Assembly (NCBI RefSeq): GCF_030123065.1
Contig: NZ_CP126093.1
Coordinates: forward strand, 4,160,001-4,224,000
Length of the DNA: 64,000 nt
DNA from: Neobacillus sp. DY30
GTDB lineage: Bacteria; Bacillota; Bacilli; Bacillales; Cytobacillaceae
Reading direction: 5' to 3'
In this document: positions 1-8,839 of the stretch, in pieces
How the letters are laid out: each line of letters begins with the position of its first letter
Numbering within the stretch: position 1 is the first letter of the stretch
Notes under the pieces: model-generated
Databases searched by the model: none
What the model was told of the DNA's origin: nothing
Seen by the model: the letters and a program-made list of their open reading frames with translations, nothing else
Program-made: the position numbers and the translations under genes

Positions 1-696
1 ATGATACTTCTTTAAAATGTTACAGAGGTTTTCAGTAATCCTCTGTGGAAATACTACCGGTGCCCTAGTTCCAATTCGGATAATTTCAACATGGTCAATT
101 TCGCGTAGATTTTTTAAAATGTATTCAAGGATATTATCATTAATAAGAAGCCCATCACCGCCAGAAATTAGTACATCTCGTACTTGCGGTGTTTGACGGA
201 TATAGTTAATTGCTGCATCCAGCTGTTTCTTCGGAACGCCCATGCCAATTTGGCCAGAGAAGCGTCTCCTTGTACAATAGCGGCAATACATTGAGCATTG
301 ATTGGTAACGAGAAACAGAACGCGGTCCGGGTAACGATGTGTTAAGCCGGGAACGGGTGAATCTTCATCCTCATATAAAGGGTCTTCAAGGTCATACTTC
401 GTTTTATGGATTTCTTTAGAAATCGGAACAGACTGCATCCGAATGGGGCAGCGTGGGTCATCAGGATTCATTAGTGAAGCATAATACGGTGTTATATTCA
501 GCGGTATCGTCTTTGTAGAGATTCTAACTCCCTCTTCTTCATCTGGAGTTAAATTGATTACCTTTTTTAAATCGTCTAGTGTGCGAATGGTATTGGTCAG
601 CTGCCACAGCCAATCATTCCATTGCTCCTCACTTACATCTTTCCAAAGCTCTATATCCTTCCAATGCCTATCTGGCTTATATAATGTTTGTTTCAT
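1..696 (-). CDS. kamA: L-lysine 2,3-aminomutase, N-terminal part (runs off left edge)
   Basis: Radical-SAM, PLP-dependent enzyme that converts L-lysine to L-beta-lysine. The 232 codons visible are open up to the window edge, so the PLP-binding C-terminal part is missing. The radical-SAM cluster motif CxxxCxxC is seen at Cys134, Cys138 and Cys141 (CSMYCRYC), followed by the GGDG segment typical of the family. The ATG at 696 has an AGGAGG ribosome binding site seven to eight bases upstream. It is the last gene of a locus that matches the B. subtilis yodT-yodS-yodR-yodQ-yodP-kamA group. Unlike B. subtilis, a terminator and a sigma-54-type promoter separate it from the upstream genes, so it is probably transcribed on its own under the neighbouring activator. 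Confidence 0.95.
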   Translation of the reverse strand, partial: MKQTLYKPDRHWKDIELWKDVSEEQWNDWLWQLTNTIRTLDDLKKVINLTPDEEEGVRISTKTIPLNITPYYASLMNPDDPRCPIRMQSVPISKEIHKTKYDLEDPLYEDEDSPVPGLTHRYPDRVLFLVTNQCSMYCRYCTRRRFSGQIGMGVPKKQLDAAINYIRQTPQVRDVLISGGDGLLINDNILEYILKNLREIDHVEIIRIGTRAPVVFPQRITENLCNILKKYH

Positions 697-732
697 GTGT
701 ATTTCCTCCTTACCCTGCTTTACTAAGATAGT

Positions 733-750
733 ATGCAAGAATTATGCCAA
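733..750 (-). promoter_or_regulatory. Sigma-54 (-24/-12) promoter of kamA
   Basis: On the minus strand the sequence TTGGCAT-AATTC-TTGCAT fits the sigma-54 consensus TGGCAC-N5-TTGCW, with the GG and GC doublets correctly spaced. It lies about 37 bases before the kamA ATG and just downstream of the terminator of the sigma-54 activator gene. Control by that activator is inferred from adjacency. Confidence 0.75.
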
Positions 751-792
751 TGCACTTAGTCCGGGTAAGGATACTTTGCATTCCTTATCTTA

Positions 793-820
793 TAAAAAAA
801 CCGCCGATTTTTCGGCAGTT
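793..820 (-). terminator. Rho-independent terminator of the sigma-54 activator gene
   Basis: On the minus strand a nine-base stem (AACTGCCGA with TCGGCGGTT) is followed by a run of seven T. It overlaps the activator stop codon and separates that gene from kamA. Confidence 0.85.
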
Positions 821-2204
821 ATTCTTGTATTTTTTTGATTTTATATTGTAAGGTTTGTCTTGGAATCTCTAAGAGCTTGGCTGCATGTTTGATATTTCCC
901 GCTGACAATTCGAGGGCAGTGTCGATCAGCTTTTTTTCAAGCTCTTCGACATTTTTTCTTAAGGATAACTGGTTGTCACTAGTTTCATACCCTGCTGCCT
1001 GCTGCTTCATGATTATGGGCAGGTCCTTCATTTGCAGGATTTCGTCATCACATACATTCATCATGTATTCAATCGTATGCTTAAGCTCCCTTACATTCCC
1101 TGGCCAAGGGTAATTCATAAAGAACCCTTCCACTTTTTGCTCGATTCCCTTAATCTTTTTGTTCAATGACTTATTAAAAAAATCAATAAAATGCTTAGTC
1201 AAAAATAGAATATCTTCTTTCCGTTCCCTTATAGGCAGCAGCGAGAAGGTAAACACATTAAGACGATAATAGAGATCGGAGCGGAGCTTTTGACTTTGCA
1301 GCGCGGCAGTTGGATGGACATTCATCGCTGTAATGACACGGACATCAACCGAAATATTTTGTGAGCTTCCAACCCTTCGTACCATACCATCCTCTAAAAC
1401 ACGCAATAACTTTGCCTGAAGCTCAATCGGCATCGTATGAAGCTCATCGAGAAATAGTGTTCCTCCATCTGCCAGCTCAAATAGCCCTTTTCTCTCAACA
1501 GCGCCTGTGTAGCTGCCTTTTGCCGTACCAAAAAGAATACTTTCAAGCAGTGTTTCTGGGATTGCTGCGCAGTTTTGAGCAATAAAAGGACCGTTACCTC
1601 GATGGGATGCATGATGAATACCTTGTACAAACAACTCCTTGCCAGTTCCGCTCTCGCCATATACTAGAATGGGAGAATCTGATTTAGCTAATCTTTCGGC
1701 TTCATTCTTCATACTCAAAAAAGCTGGGTTTCTACTCTTTAAATCATCCAATGTATATTTAACGTTTTTTAACGCTTTTTTCTTATTAGTTTTATTCACA
1801 TTCCTTTGTAAATCTAATAGACTTTCTGCTAATTGCTTCATTCGCGAATAATCTTTCGCAATTTCAACTGCGCCAATAATCTCTTTATCTAAAAAAATGG
1901 GAAGTGTTGTATTGATCGTATCAATTTGTTTTCCGTGGATATTCACATAAACCTGTGTTTGATTATAGATCGGCTTGCCAGTTTTAATCACTCGGAGCAG
2001 AGTGCTTGAACTCTCTGTTAAGGAAGGAAAGGCATTTAATAGATGTTTGCCCTGGACTTCTTTCACATCCATGCCGTCATGCCGAGCTGCGACTTCGTTA
2101 TAAAAAATGGTTTTTCCTTCCGTATTAACCACATGAATTCCCTCATCTATCGTTTTCAGTATGGCTGAGAGTACCTCCTCCGTAAGTGCTGTCAGTTGAA
2201 CCAT
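819..2204 (-). CDS. Sigma-54-dependent transcriptional activator (PAS, AAA+, Fis-type HTH)
   Basis: Enhancer-binding protein that remodels RNA polymerase-sigma-54 at -24/-12 promoters. Order of domains in 461 residues: a PAS-like sensor (about 10-120), a central AAA+ ATPase with Walker A GESGTGKE at 183-190 and a GSYTGA version of the sigma-54 contact loop GAFTGA, then a C-terminal Fis-type helix-turn-helix (about 425-458). I chose the ATG at 2204 because GGGAGGT lies seven bases before it; the longer frame to 2285 has no ribosome binding site. It resembles RocR-type activators of amino-acid catabolism. It sits between ablB and kamA, with the kamA sigma-54 promoter directly downstream, so it probably senses lysine or a pathway intermediate through the PAS domain (inference). 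Confidence 0.9.
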   Translation of the reverse strand: MVQLTALTEEVLSAILKTIDEGIHVVNTEGKTIFYNEVAARHDGMDVKEVQGKHLLNAFPSLTESSSTLLRVIKTGKPIYNQTQVYVNIHGKQIDTINTTLPIFLDKEIIGAVEIAKDYSRMKQLAESLLDLQRNVNKTNKKKALKNVKYTLDDLKSRNPAFLSMKNEAERLAKSDSPILVYGESGTGKELFVQGIHHASHRGNGPFIAQNCAAIPETLLESILFGTAKGSYTGAVERKGLFELADGGTLFLDELHTMPIELQAKLLRVLEDGMVRRVGSSQNISVDVRVITAMNVHPTAALQSQKLRSDLYYRLNVFTFSLLPIRERKEDILFLTKHFIDFFNKSLNKKIKGIEQKVEGFFMNYPWPGNVRELKHTIEYMMNVCDDEILQMKDLPIIMKQQAAGYETSDNQLSLRKNVEELEKKLIDTALELSAGNIKHAAKLLEIPRQTLQYKIKKIQE

Positions 2205-2257
2205 TCTTTCACCTCCCGATAAAAGGTGCCGAGAATTCGTCACAAAAAGCCGAAAAA

Positions 2258-3112
2258 TTAGCAGTTTGCCAGATTCTTCACCCACATATTCATATTCTCA
2301 AGCTTGTCAAAGATATAACAGTTATTCATTAGCCGCCCGCGATACTGATATCCGAGTTGGAATAACACCGCATTCATACCAAAGGATAAACTTCTTGCTA
2401 TAGAATAGGCACAGTAAATTCCCTGTCGTTTAAGTTCCCTCTCTAGCTCGCGGAGGATTATTTTCATTAAACCATATGTTCGGTGTTCCTTTAAGGTTGC
2501 ACAATCCGTTAATTCCGCATTTTTGTAAAAAGAATTTACTTCAGCTGAAGCCGCACTGACTATTTTCCCCTGGTGAAAAAAAACGTAATAAACGGTCCCT
2601 TCCTTCATAGTCTTTTTTACATATTCCGGGTCATGTAATGGTGTAGGATAAATTTGAAACACTTCACGATACAATTCCGAAAGCTCCTCCGCACAAGATT
2701 CATTTGCTTTTTTTAACTCATACTGGTTTGGGGGATAGGGTTTATCGGTAGTACTGTCTAATTGATAAATACTCTTAATCATTGCGTCCTCTGTGATCCA
2801 ATGATTATTTTTCTTTCGTTCTATTGTATAAAACTTCGAAAAGAAATGAGCATGTGAACCAAGAAAATAACGATCAACAACAGCTTCCGGCTGTAAGCCT
2901 TTTTCAAAAAGTGGTAAAAAGTCTTCTGACCTCGCTTTCATTATTAATTTTTCCACTTGGTGTTTGTGTGCTAACTCCTCCACTTTCTCTAACAGTAACT
3001 GTAAATTACCACGGTAATCATCAATTCGAATTCTTTTATTAAAAGGATCCAGATACATTTCCAAAAAGAAATTACTCTCTTCAATTATCATAGTGGCGGC
3101 ACTTTGGTTCAT
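2258..3112 (-). CDS. ablB: Putative beta-lysine N-acetyltransferase (YodP/AblB family)
   Basis: GNAT-family acetyltransferase of 284 residues, the usual partner of lysine 2,3-aminomutase; in methanogens and some bacteria the pair makes the osmolyte N-epsilon-acetyl-beta-lysine. The N-terminal half is specific to the AblB family and the C-terminal half holds the GNAT fold, with an acetyl-CoA loop region around the LKEHRTYGLMKIILREL segment. An AAAGGAG site precedes the ATG. A strong hairpin terminator lies between it and the upstream aldehyde dehydrogenase gene, so transcription into this gene may be only partial. The catabolic CoA-transferase and aminotransferase genes nearby suggest that acetylation here protects the terminal amine during breakdown rather than making an osmolyte (inference). 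Confidence 0.88.
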   Translation of the reverse strand: MNQSAATMIIEESNFFLEMYLDPFNKRIRIDDYRGNLQLLLEKVEELAHKHQVEKLIMKARSEDFLPLFEKGLQPEAVVDRYFLGSHAHFFSKFYTIERKKNNHWITEDAMIKSIYQLDSTTDKPYPPNQYELKKANESCAEELSELYREVFQIYPTPLHDPEYVKKTMKEGTVYYVFFHQGKIVSAASAEVNSFYKNAELTDCATLKEHRTYGLMKIILRELERELKRQGIYCAYSIARSLSFGMNAVLFQLGYQYRGRLMNNCYIFDKLENMNMWVKNLANC

Positions 3113-3141
3113 GATATAACTCCTTTCCGACCAGGCTGTTG

Positions 3142-3174
3142 AAAAAAATGCCTGACTGAATCAGCCAGACATTT
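3142..3174 (-). terminator. Terminator-like hairpin between the aldehyde dehydrogenase gene and ablB
   Basis: On the minus strand a 12-14 bp stem (AAATGTCTGGCTGA with TCAGTCAGGCATTT, two G-U pairs) runs into seven T. Only about 35 bases remain before the ablB start, too few for an obvious separate promoter, so it may attenuate rather than fully end the operon transcript. Confidence 0.75.
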
Positions 3175-3177
3175 TCT

Positions 3178-4599
3178 CTACTCTGTTTTAAAGCTGATCA
3201 GCTTTAGTTCTGTCATCTCTTCAACTGCATATTTAATGCCTTCTCTGCCCATTCCGCTCATTTTAACTCCGCCATACGGCATTTGGTCTACACGGAACGT
3301 TGGGATCTCGTTAATCATGACACCTCCCACCTCAAGTTTTTTGGCTGCCTGAAGTGCTTTATGGATATCATTTGTAAAAATGCCTGCTTGAAGTCCATAC
3401 TTTGAATCATTTACTAGATTGATTGCTTCACTAAATTGATTGTAAGGATTGATATGAACAACCGGTGCAAATACCTCTTCACAACTTACTTTTTCAGAGG
3501 CCGGAACATTAACAAGTACCGTTGGTTGAAAGATCCCTTCTTCCGCTCTGCCGCCCAGCCTCAATTCAGCGCCATTTTTGACAGCTTCATCCACCCAACT
3601 TTGGGTTCGCTGCACATCTTCACGAGTAATCATCGCTGAAATGTCTGTTTCTACCTCTAATGGATTCCCAGCCTTTAACTTTTTCGTTTCACTAACGAAC
3701 TGCTCTACAAAGGTTTCAAAAATATTTTCATGAACAAATATCCGTTGAATGGATATACAAACCTGCCCCTGATAGGCAAAGGCACCGTTCACAATCCTAG
3801 GGATCACTTGCTTTAATTGAACTCCTTCGTCAACAATTAATGCCGAATTTGAGCCTAATTCCAGCGTTACCCGTTTTAATCCTGAATTTTCTCGGATATA
3901 GGTTCCGACCTCAGGACTTCCCGTAAATGTAATCATTTTGATTCGGTCATCTTTTATAAGTATATCGCCAATGCTGCGGCCGCTGCCGGTGATGACATTC
4001 AGTGCACCAGCCGGTAGACCTGCACGGTGAAAATAGTGGGCTATTTTATATGCAGATAATGGCGTTTGACTCGCAGGCTTTAGGACCACACTATTTCCCG
4101 CTGCGATAGCCGGACCCACTTTATGAGCAACAAGATTCATTGGAAAATTAAACGGAGTGATGGCTGCTATGACACCTAAAGGTTCCCGGACGGTAAAAGC
4201 GATCCTGCCCTGTCCCCCAGGAGCGGCGTCCATTGGTACAGTTTCACCGTGAATTTTTCTCGCTTCATGAGCTGCAAAGGTATAGGTCATAATCGTTCGA
4301 TCTACTTCTGTTCTAGCAGCTTTAAGTGGTTTTGCGGCCTCTAAACTTATGATTCTTGCACATTCTTCACGGTCATCCTTTAAAAATTGCGCCACTTTTT
4401 CTAGTATTTCAGCCCGTTCAAAAGCAGGAAGCTCTGCCATTTTCACTTGAGCTTGTTTGGCTGCATTTATAGCTGCTTGCACATCCTCTGGACTGGCAAT
4501 ACCAATCTGGGCAAGACTCTCCAAGTTAAACGGACATTTCAACTCCATATAGGAAGAAGCACTTCGAAATTCGCCGCCTATCCATAAATCTTTCTTCAT
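3178..4599 (-). CDS. NAD(P)-dependent aldehyde dehydrogenase
   Basis: Aldehyde dehydrogenase superfamily, 473 residues, close to the usual length. The catalytic Cys281 is in GQVC, the general base Glu247 in LELGS, and the cofactor-binding TGS segment is at 226-228. The start at 4599 (MKKDLW) follows a GGAGGG site; the longer frame to 4626 does not have one. The sequence resembles the lactaldehyde/succinate-semialdehyde group, but the substrate cannot be read from the sequence. The B. subtilis yodT-kamA operon has no such gene, so this is a local addition. It may oxidise an aldehyde formed from the four-carbon amine product of the lysine route (inference). Confidence 0.88.
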   Translation of the reverse strand: MKKDLWIGGEFRSASSYMELKCPFNLESLAQIGIASPEDVQAAINAAKQAQVKMAELPAFERAEILEKVAQFLKDDREECARIISLEAAKPLKAARTEVDRTIMTYTFAAHEARKIHGETVPMDAAPGGQGRIAFTVREPLGVIAAITPFNFPMNLVAHKVGPAIAAGNSVVLKPASQTPLSAYKIAHYFHRAGLPAGALNVITGSGRSIGDILIKDDRIKMITFTGSPEVGTYIRENSGLKRVTLELGSNSALIVDEGVQLKQVIPRIVNGAFAYQGQVCISIQRIFVHENIFETFVEQFVSETKKLKAGNPLEVETDISAMITREDVQRTQSWVDEAVKNGAELRLGGRAEEGIFQPTVLVNVPASEKVSCEEVFAPVVHINPYNQFSEAINLVNDSKYGLQAGIFTNDIHKALQAAKKLEVGGVMINEIPTFRVDQMPYGGVKMSGMGREGIKYAVEEMTELKLISFKTE

Positions 4600-4671
4600 C
4601 ACAATCCCTCCAAATGAAAGACTCATTTTTTACTATTGTATAAAATATTACGAGTTAGAAGGGATTACCTA

Positions 4672-5940
4672 TTACTCACTCACTTCACACCACTTCAATA
4701 GTGTCAGTGCAATAATCTTACTTGCTGCAAACAGATCCTCCAAAAGAATATGTTCATTGGCATCATGTGCGGTGGCCGTAATTCCAGGACCAAACACAAC
4801 GACAGGCGTTTTTCCTACATTTGAAAGAATTCCGCCATCAGTCCCCCAAGGACTTGCTTCAATTACCGGCTCTTCTCCCTTAATGTCTACGAAACTCTGA
4901 GATAATGTCTTCATTAATGGGTGGTCCACTTCAAGATTTCCGGGCAGCCATCTTCCTCCAAACCATTCAATTACAAGTGGATTTTCTTGGAACCATTCAT
5001 CTTGTTCATTAAGCTCCTTCATAACAGCTGTCATTTCCCTTTGAGCGGCCGATATGGTCTCCTCAGGGGAAACACCCATTCTTCCTTCAATGATAGCCAA
5101 ATCAGGAACAGATGATGGCCATTCCCCACTATTTATTTTTCCTATATTAATCGGGATTGGGATTGGAATACTGTTAAATAGAGGGTCAGTGATTTTTAAA
5201 TTCCGATTTTTCTCTAACTGCTGCAGTTTTTGTATCACTAATACAGCTTTTTCGATGGCGCTAATACCTTCATATCTCGTTCCGCCGTGTGCTGCCCTGC
5301 CTTTTACGGAAATTCTAAACCACATCGAACCCTGCTGCTTCGGGAAAATTTTCATTCCCGTTGGTTCTGGAATAATTGCCCCGTCTGCATGATAGCCCCT
5401 TAAAACAGCAGCGAGCGTACCAGCACCTCCACTTTCCTCTTCAATCACACTCTGAAAAATAACATCACCTTTTAGCTTGATTCCTGTAGTAATAATAGAT
5501 TCCATTGCCATGATTAGCGCTGCGGTCCCACCCTTCATATCGGTGCTTCCGCGGCCATAAAGTTTACCACACTCAATATGCCCGCTAAATGGATCATGCT
5601 CCCAATTCTTCTCATCTCCTACAGGTACCACATCGATATGTCCATTTAGGATGATTGACTTTCCGCCTCCCGTTCCCTTTAAAACGGCAACGACATTCGG
5701 ATTTCCATCAAAACTCTCGCGGTCACAGCAGAATGCCTCATGCTCCTTTAACTCTTCCCGGTCAATTTCCCAAATATCGAGATTCAACCCCAACTGCCGG
5801 CATTTTTCAATGATGACAGCCTGAGCACTGCTTTCATTTCCTCTTGTGCTATTCTCTTGGACGAGTATTTGTAGAAACCGTGTTCCTCTAGCACGATTGT
5901 CTTTCAGCCATTGCTTTACTATTTCTTCATGTTTACTCAA
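4672..5940 (-). CDS. yodQ: M20-family deacylase/peptidase, YodQ-like (ArgE/DapE fold)
   Basis: Zinc-dependent amidohydrolase of the acetylornithine deacetylase/succinyl-diaminopimelate desuccinylase family. The metal-site segments HIDVVP, GRGSTDMKGG and EEESGG are present in order. I prefer the TTG at 5940 (422 residues) because AAGGAGTG lies seven bases upstream; the ATG at 5958 overlaps that site and lacks its own. In the pathway it would remove the N-acetyl group put on by AblB, after the chain has been shortened. The gene follows yodR closely, in the same order as in B. subtilis. The exact substrate is inferred from context. Confidence 0.87.
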   Translation of the reverse strand: MSKHEEIVKQWLKDNRARGTRFLQILVQENSTRGNESSAQAVIIEKCRQLGLNLDIWEIDREELKEHEAFCCDRESFDGNPNVVAVLKGTGGGKSIILNGHIDVVPVGDEKNWEHDPFSGHIECGKLYGRGSTDMKGGTAALIMAMESIITTGIKLKGDVIFQSVIEEESGGAGTLAAVLRGYHADGAIIPEPTGMKIFPKQQGSMWFRISVKGRAAHGGTRYEGISAIEKAVLVIQKLQQLEKNRNLKITDPLFNSIPIPIPINIGKINSGEWPSSVPDLAIIEGRMGVSPEETISAAQREMTAVMKELNEQDEWFQENPLVIEWFGGRWLPGNLEVDHPLMKTLSQSFVDIKGEEPVIEASPWGTDGGILSNVGKTPVVVFGPGITATAHDANEHILLEDLFAASKIIALTLLKWCEVSE

Positions 5941-5974
5941 TATTTTCACTCCTTCCATAAAAGAATGGGTGAGA

Positions 5975-6640
5975 TTAATAGGTTATATTTCTGATTGTAT
6001 CACTTACTATAAAATCACATTTCGTCTTATTGGCGACCTCCTGTAAATCGTATGGTTCGAACAATTCTGTTAACCGTAATCCTTCCGGAGTTACTTGGAA
6101 TACAGCCAATTCGGTGATAATCATATCTACACAACCAGCAGAGGTTAGAGGCAACGTGCAGGCAGTGACAATTTTTGGATTTCCTGCCTTATCACAATGA
6201 TTCATGGTGACAATTACTTTTCTTGCTTTCTGGGCAAGCTCCATTGCACCGCCCATTCCAGGGACTTTTTTGCCTGGAACAATCCAGTTAGCCAAGTCCC
6301 CCTGTGAGCTAACTTGTAGTGATCCTAAAATTGTTATATCCACCCGTCCCCTGCGAATCATCCCAAATGCCACAGCACTATCGCAGTAGGAACCTCCTTT
6401 GTTCAAGGTAACTGGAAATCCACCTGCATTACATAAGTTCTTATCTTCTCTCCCTTTTTCAGGGCTTGGTCCCATTCCTGTGATCCCATTTTCAGCATGA
6501 AACATGACCATCATGCTCTTCGGTAAATGATTGGGAACTAAGGAGGGAATGCCAATACCGAGGTTTACAACCATTCCATTGCGGATTTCTTCCGCTGCTC
6601 TTCTTGCAATCATATTCCGATAATCTACTCCCAAGCCCAT
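5975..6640 (-). CDS. yodR: 3-oxoacid CoA-transferase, subunit B
   Basis: Beta subunit (221 residues) of a family I CoA-transferase. The catalytic glutamate is in the HAENG motif, and the family GIGIPSLVP segment is near the N-terminus. It overlaps the end of the alpha-subunit gene by 16 bases, a usual sign of translational coupling in two-subunit CoA-transferases, and GGGAGTG lies before its ATG. With YodS it probably moves CoA onto the 3-oxo acid made by YodT, so that a thiolase-like step can cleave it. No thiolase or 3-keto cleavage enzyme is encoded in the visible part. Confidence 0.92.
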   Translation of the reverse strand: MGLGVDYRNMIARRAAEEIRNGMVVNLGIGIPSLVPNHLPKSMMVMFHAENGITGMGPSPEKGREDKNLCNAGGFPVTLNKGGSYCDSAVAFGMIRRGRVDITILGSLQVSSQGDLANWIVPGKKVPGMGGAMELAQKARKVIVTMNHCDKAGNPKIVTACTLPLTSAGCVDMIITELAVFQVTPEGLRLTELFEPYDLQEVANKTKCDFIVSDTIRNITY

Positions 6641-7317
6641 TTCCAGTTCACTCCCTTCGAAGGAATAATATGATCTACGAACACACCAGGGGTGATGATT
6701 TCATCAGGGGCAAGGCTTCCGAGCGAAACGATTTCCTCAACCTCTGCAATGGTGATATCTCCTGCCATTGCCACTAGCGGATTTGTATTCCGGGCACTTT
6801 TGTCATATATTAAATTTCCATAGGGATCTGCTTTTTTGGCATAAACAATTGATATTTCTGCAGTTAAAGCTGTTTCAATTAAGTAGTCCTTTCCGTTGAG
6901 GAGAAAATGAGGTTTGTTTTTGGATACAAGTTCATTATCCATTCCAATGTCGGTAAGAATTGCAGGAAGACCAACTCCTCCTGCACGGATTCTTTCTGCC
7001 AAAATTCCTTGCGGGGAAAATTCCACCTCAAGCCTGCCTTCGTGCATGAGTTTACCGGCAATGGGATTGGAACCAATATGCGAGGCAATCACCTTTACTG
7101 CCCTTTCCTGACTGACTAGCTTTCCAATGCCAATATGTGGAAATCCAGTATCATTTCCGATTAATGTGATGTCCCGTATCCCTTTTTCAAGTATGCCATC
7201 AATGAGTGTCGGCGGGGAACCGACACCGCCAAATCCCCCAAACATTAACGTCATTCCGTTATAAAAGAGTTCCATAACCTTTTCTAAGGTTGTAATCTTT
7301 CCAAATGGATTCTCCAT
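6625..7317 (-). CDS. yodS: 3-oxoacid CoA-transferase, subunit A
   Basis: Alpha subunit (230 residues) of a family I CoA-transferase, with the glycine-rich GGFGGVGSP motif near residues 27-35 that binds CoA. The ATG lies directly after the yodT stop codon, and its GGTGGTG ribosome binding site is inside the yodT 3' end. It forms one enzyme with the next gene. Confidence 0.92.
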   Translation of the reverse strand: MENPFGKITTLEKVMELFYNGMTLMFGGFGGVGSPPTLIDGILEKGIRDITLIGNDTGFPHIGIGKLVSQERAVKVIASHIGSNPIAGKLMHEGRLEVEFSPQGILAERIRAGGVGLPAILTDIGMDNELVSKNKPHFLLNGKDYLIETALTAEISIVYAKKADPYGNLIYDKSARNTNPLVAMAGDITIAEVEEIVSLGSLAPDEIITPGVFVDHIIPSKGVNWKWAWE

Positions 7318-8664
7318 TTAAACACCACCCGAATTCATTTGCTTTGAAAAATCTTCAAATGTTTCTGCTAACAGGGAGACTAATTCTTCTATTTCATTTT
7401 TCGTAATCGTTAATGGCGGCGAAACAATAATCGAGTCACCGCTTACTCCGTCCATACCTGCACCTGCAGGATAAACGAGCAGCCCTTTTTCTTTTGCAAG
7501 GGAAATCATGGTTTGGGTTACCATGGCTTTTCTAGCAAAAGGAGTTTTATTCGCAGTGTTCTCTACAAATTCAATTCCAAGCAATAAACCTTTCCCCCGT
7601 ATATCACCGATAAAAGAAAATTGTTTTTTTAAAGGGAGCAGAAGATTCATTAGGTAATCTCCCTTGGATTCTACTTCACTAACAATCTTGTTTTTTTCCA
7701 AATACTCGAGCACGGCGAGAGAAACGGCACAGGATAGTGGATTTGCACTTAAAGTATGTCCGCTCATCACCACTTTTGTCCCCGCTAAAATGGGCTCAAT
7801 AACCTTTTCACTTGCAAGAGCAGCTGCTATAGGAGCATAGCCAGCCCCCATCCCTTTACCTAAAGCCACAATATCGGGAATAACCTCATATTGTTCCATG
7901 GCCAGCATCGAGCCTGTGCGCCCAAATCCTGTCATCACCTCATCGGAAATCAAAAGGATATCATTGTCATCACAGATTTTTTTAATTACTTTAAAATAAT
8001 CCTTTGGTGCAGCTATCGCACCGCCGGCCGCTCCAATTACCGGTTCCGCTATAAAGGCGGCAATATGATGTGCACCAATGCGTTTAATTGCATGTTCAAG
8101 CTCCTGAGCACAAAGATATCCGCAGGAAGGTGACTCAAGGCCATAAGGGCAGCGGTAGCAGTATGGGGGATTGATAACCGGAAATTCCTCAAGCAGCGGA
8201 ACAAATCGCGCTCTTCTAGCTGTATGACCTGACAAAGAGAGTGCACCTAAAGTGATTCCATGATAGCTGACCCACCTTGATAACACCTTCGTTTTGGTTT
8301 GTATTCCTTTTTCCTGCCAATATTGAATGGCCATTTTCATTGCCGTTTCAACGGCTTCTGACCCGCTATTAACAAAGAAGCACCAATTAAGGTCTCCCGG
8401 CGTTAGTGCTGAAATTTTCTCAGCAAGCTTTTCGGCTGCTTCACTCGTAAATTGTGAACGATAAACAAATGAGATTCTTTTCGCTTGTTCCTGCATCGCT
8501 TCGATGATTTCAGTTACTCCATGGCCAATATTTGCAGTAACAGCACCAGAAGCCCCATCAAGATATTTTTTTCCTTCCCGATCATACAAATAAACTCCTT
8601 TACCATAATCAATCATTGGCAAGGTATCATCGAGTGATGGTTTTATTAGATACGTCCGTTCCAA
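7318..8664 (-). CDS. yodT: Class III (omega) aminotransferase, YodT-like
   Basis: PLP-dependent aminotransferase of 448 residues. Seen in order: the GSEAVETAMK cofactor segment, SYHG, ISDEVMTGFGRTG with the PLP-binding aspartate, and the Schiff-base lysine in ALGKGMGAGYAP. A cysteine-rich patch at about 166-180 (CYRCPYGLESPSC) is typical of the YodT group. The start appears to be TTG at 8664. As first gene of the operon it would take the amino group from N-acetyl-beta-lysine to give the 3-oxo acid used by YodRS. A CATACAAT box, matching the sigma-E -10 element, lies about 27 bases upstream, in line with the known sigma-E control of the B. subtilis operon. Confidence 0.9.
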   Translation of the reverse strand: MERTYLIKPSLDDTLPMIDYGKGVYLYDREGKKYLDGASGAVTANIGHGVTEIIEAMQEQAKRISFVYRSQFTSEAAEKLAEKISALTPGDLNWCFFVNSGSEAVETAMKMAIQYWQEKGIQTKTKVLSRWVSYHGITLGALSLSGHTARRARFVPLLEEFPVINPPYCYRCPYGLESPSCGYLCAQELEHAIKRIGAHHIAAFIAEPVIGAAGGAIAAPKDYFKVIKKICDDNDILLISDEVMTGFGRTGSMLAMEQYEVIPDIVALGKGMGAGYAPIAAALASEKVIEPILAGTKVVMSGHTLSANPLSCAVSLAVLEYLEKNKIVSEVESKGDYLMNLLLPLKKQFSFIGDIRGKGLLLGIEFVENTANKTPFARKAMVTQTMISLAKEKGLLVYPAGAGMDGVSGDSIIVSPPLTITKNEIEELVSLLAETFEDFSKQMNSGGV

Positions 8665-8690
8665 CCTGACACCACTTCCCCTTTTAGTTC

Positions 8691-8698
8691 ATTGTATG
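8691..8698 (-). promoter_or_regulatory. Candidate sigma-E -10 element of the yodT operon
   Basis: CATACAAT on the minus strand matches the sigma-E -10 consensus. A matching -35 element is not clear: the upstream AAAGTATT is spaced too closely. The B. subtilis yodT-kamA operon is known to be mother-cell (sigma-E) expressed. Confidence 0.45.
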
Positions 8699-8810
8699 AG
8701 CAAGTTTTTTAATACTTTCATCTTATTTATCTTAAAAAGAGCTTTGTAATCATTCCTAGTCCCCAGGCACCCTTTATCTACATAACTCTAGAAAAATGAG
8801 AAAACTATCT

Positions 8811-8839
8811 TTTACTTTTTTGGCTCATTCATATAGAAT
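8811..8839 (+). promoter_or_regulatory. Sigma-A-type promoter of the Ktr transporter gene
   Basis: TTTACT and TAGAAT are separated by 17 bases, about 30 bases before the ATG at 8870. There is no room for, and no sign of, a c-di-AMP (ydaO-type) riboswitch. Confidence 0.5.
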
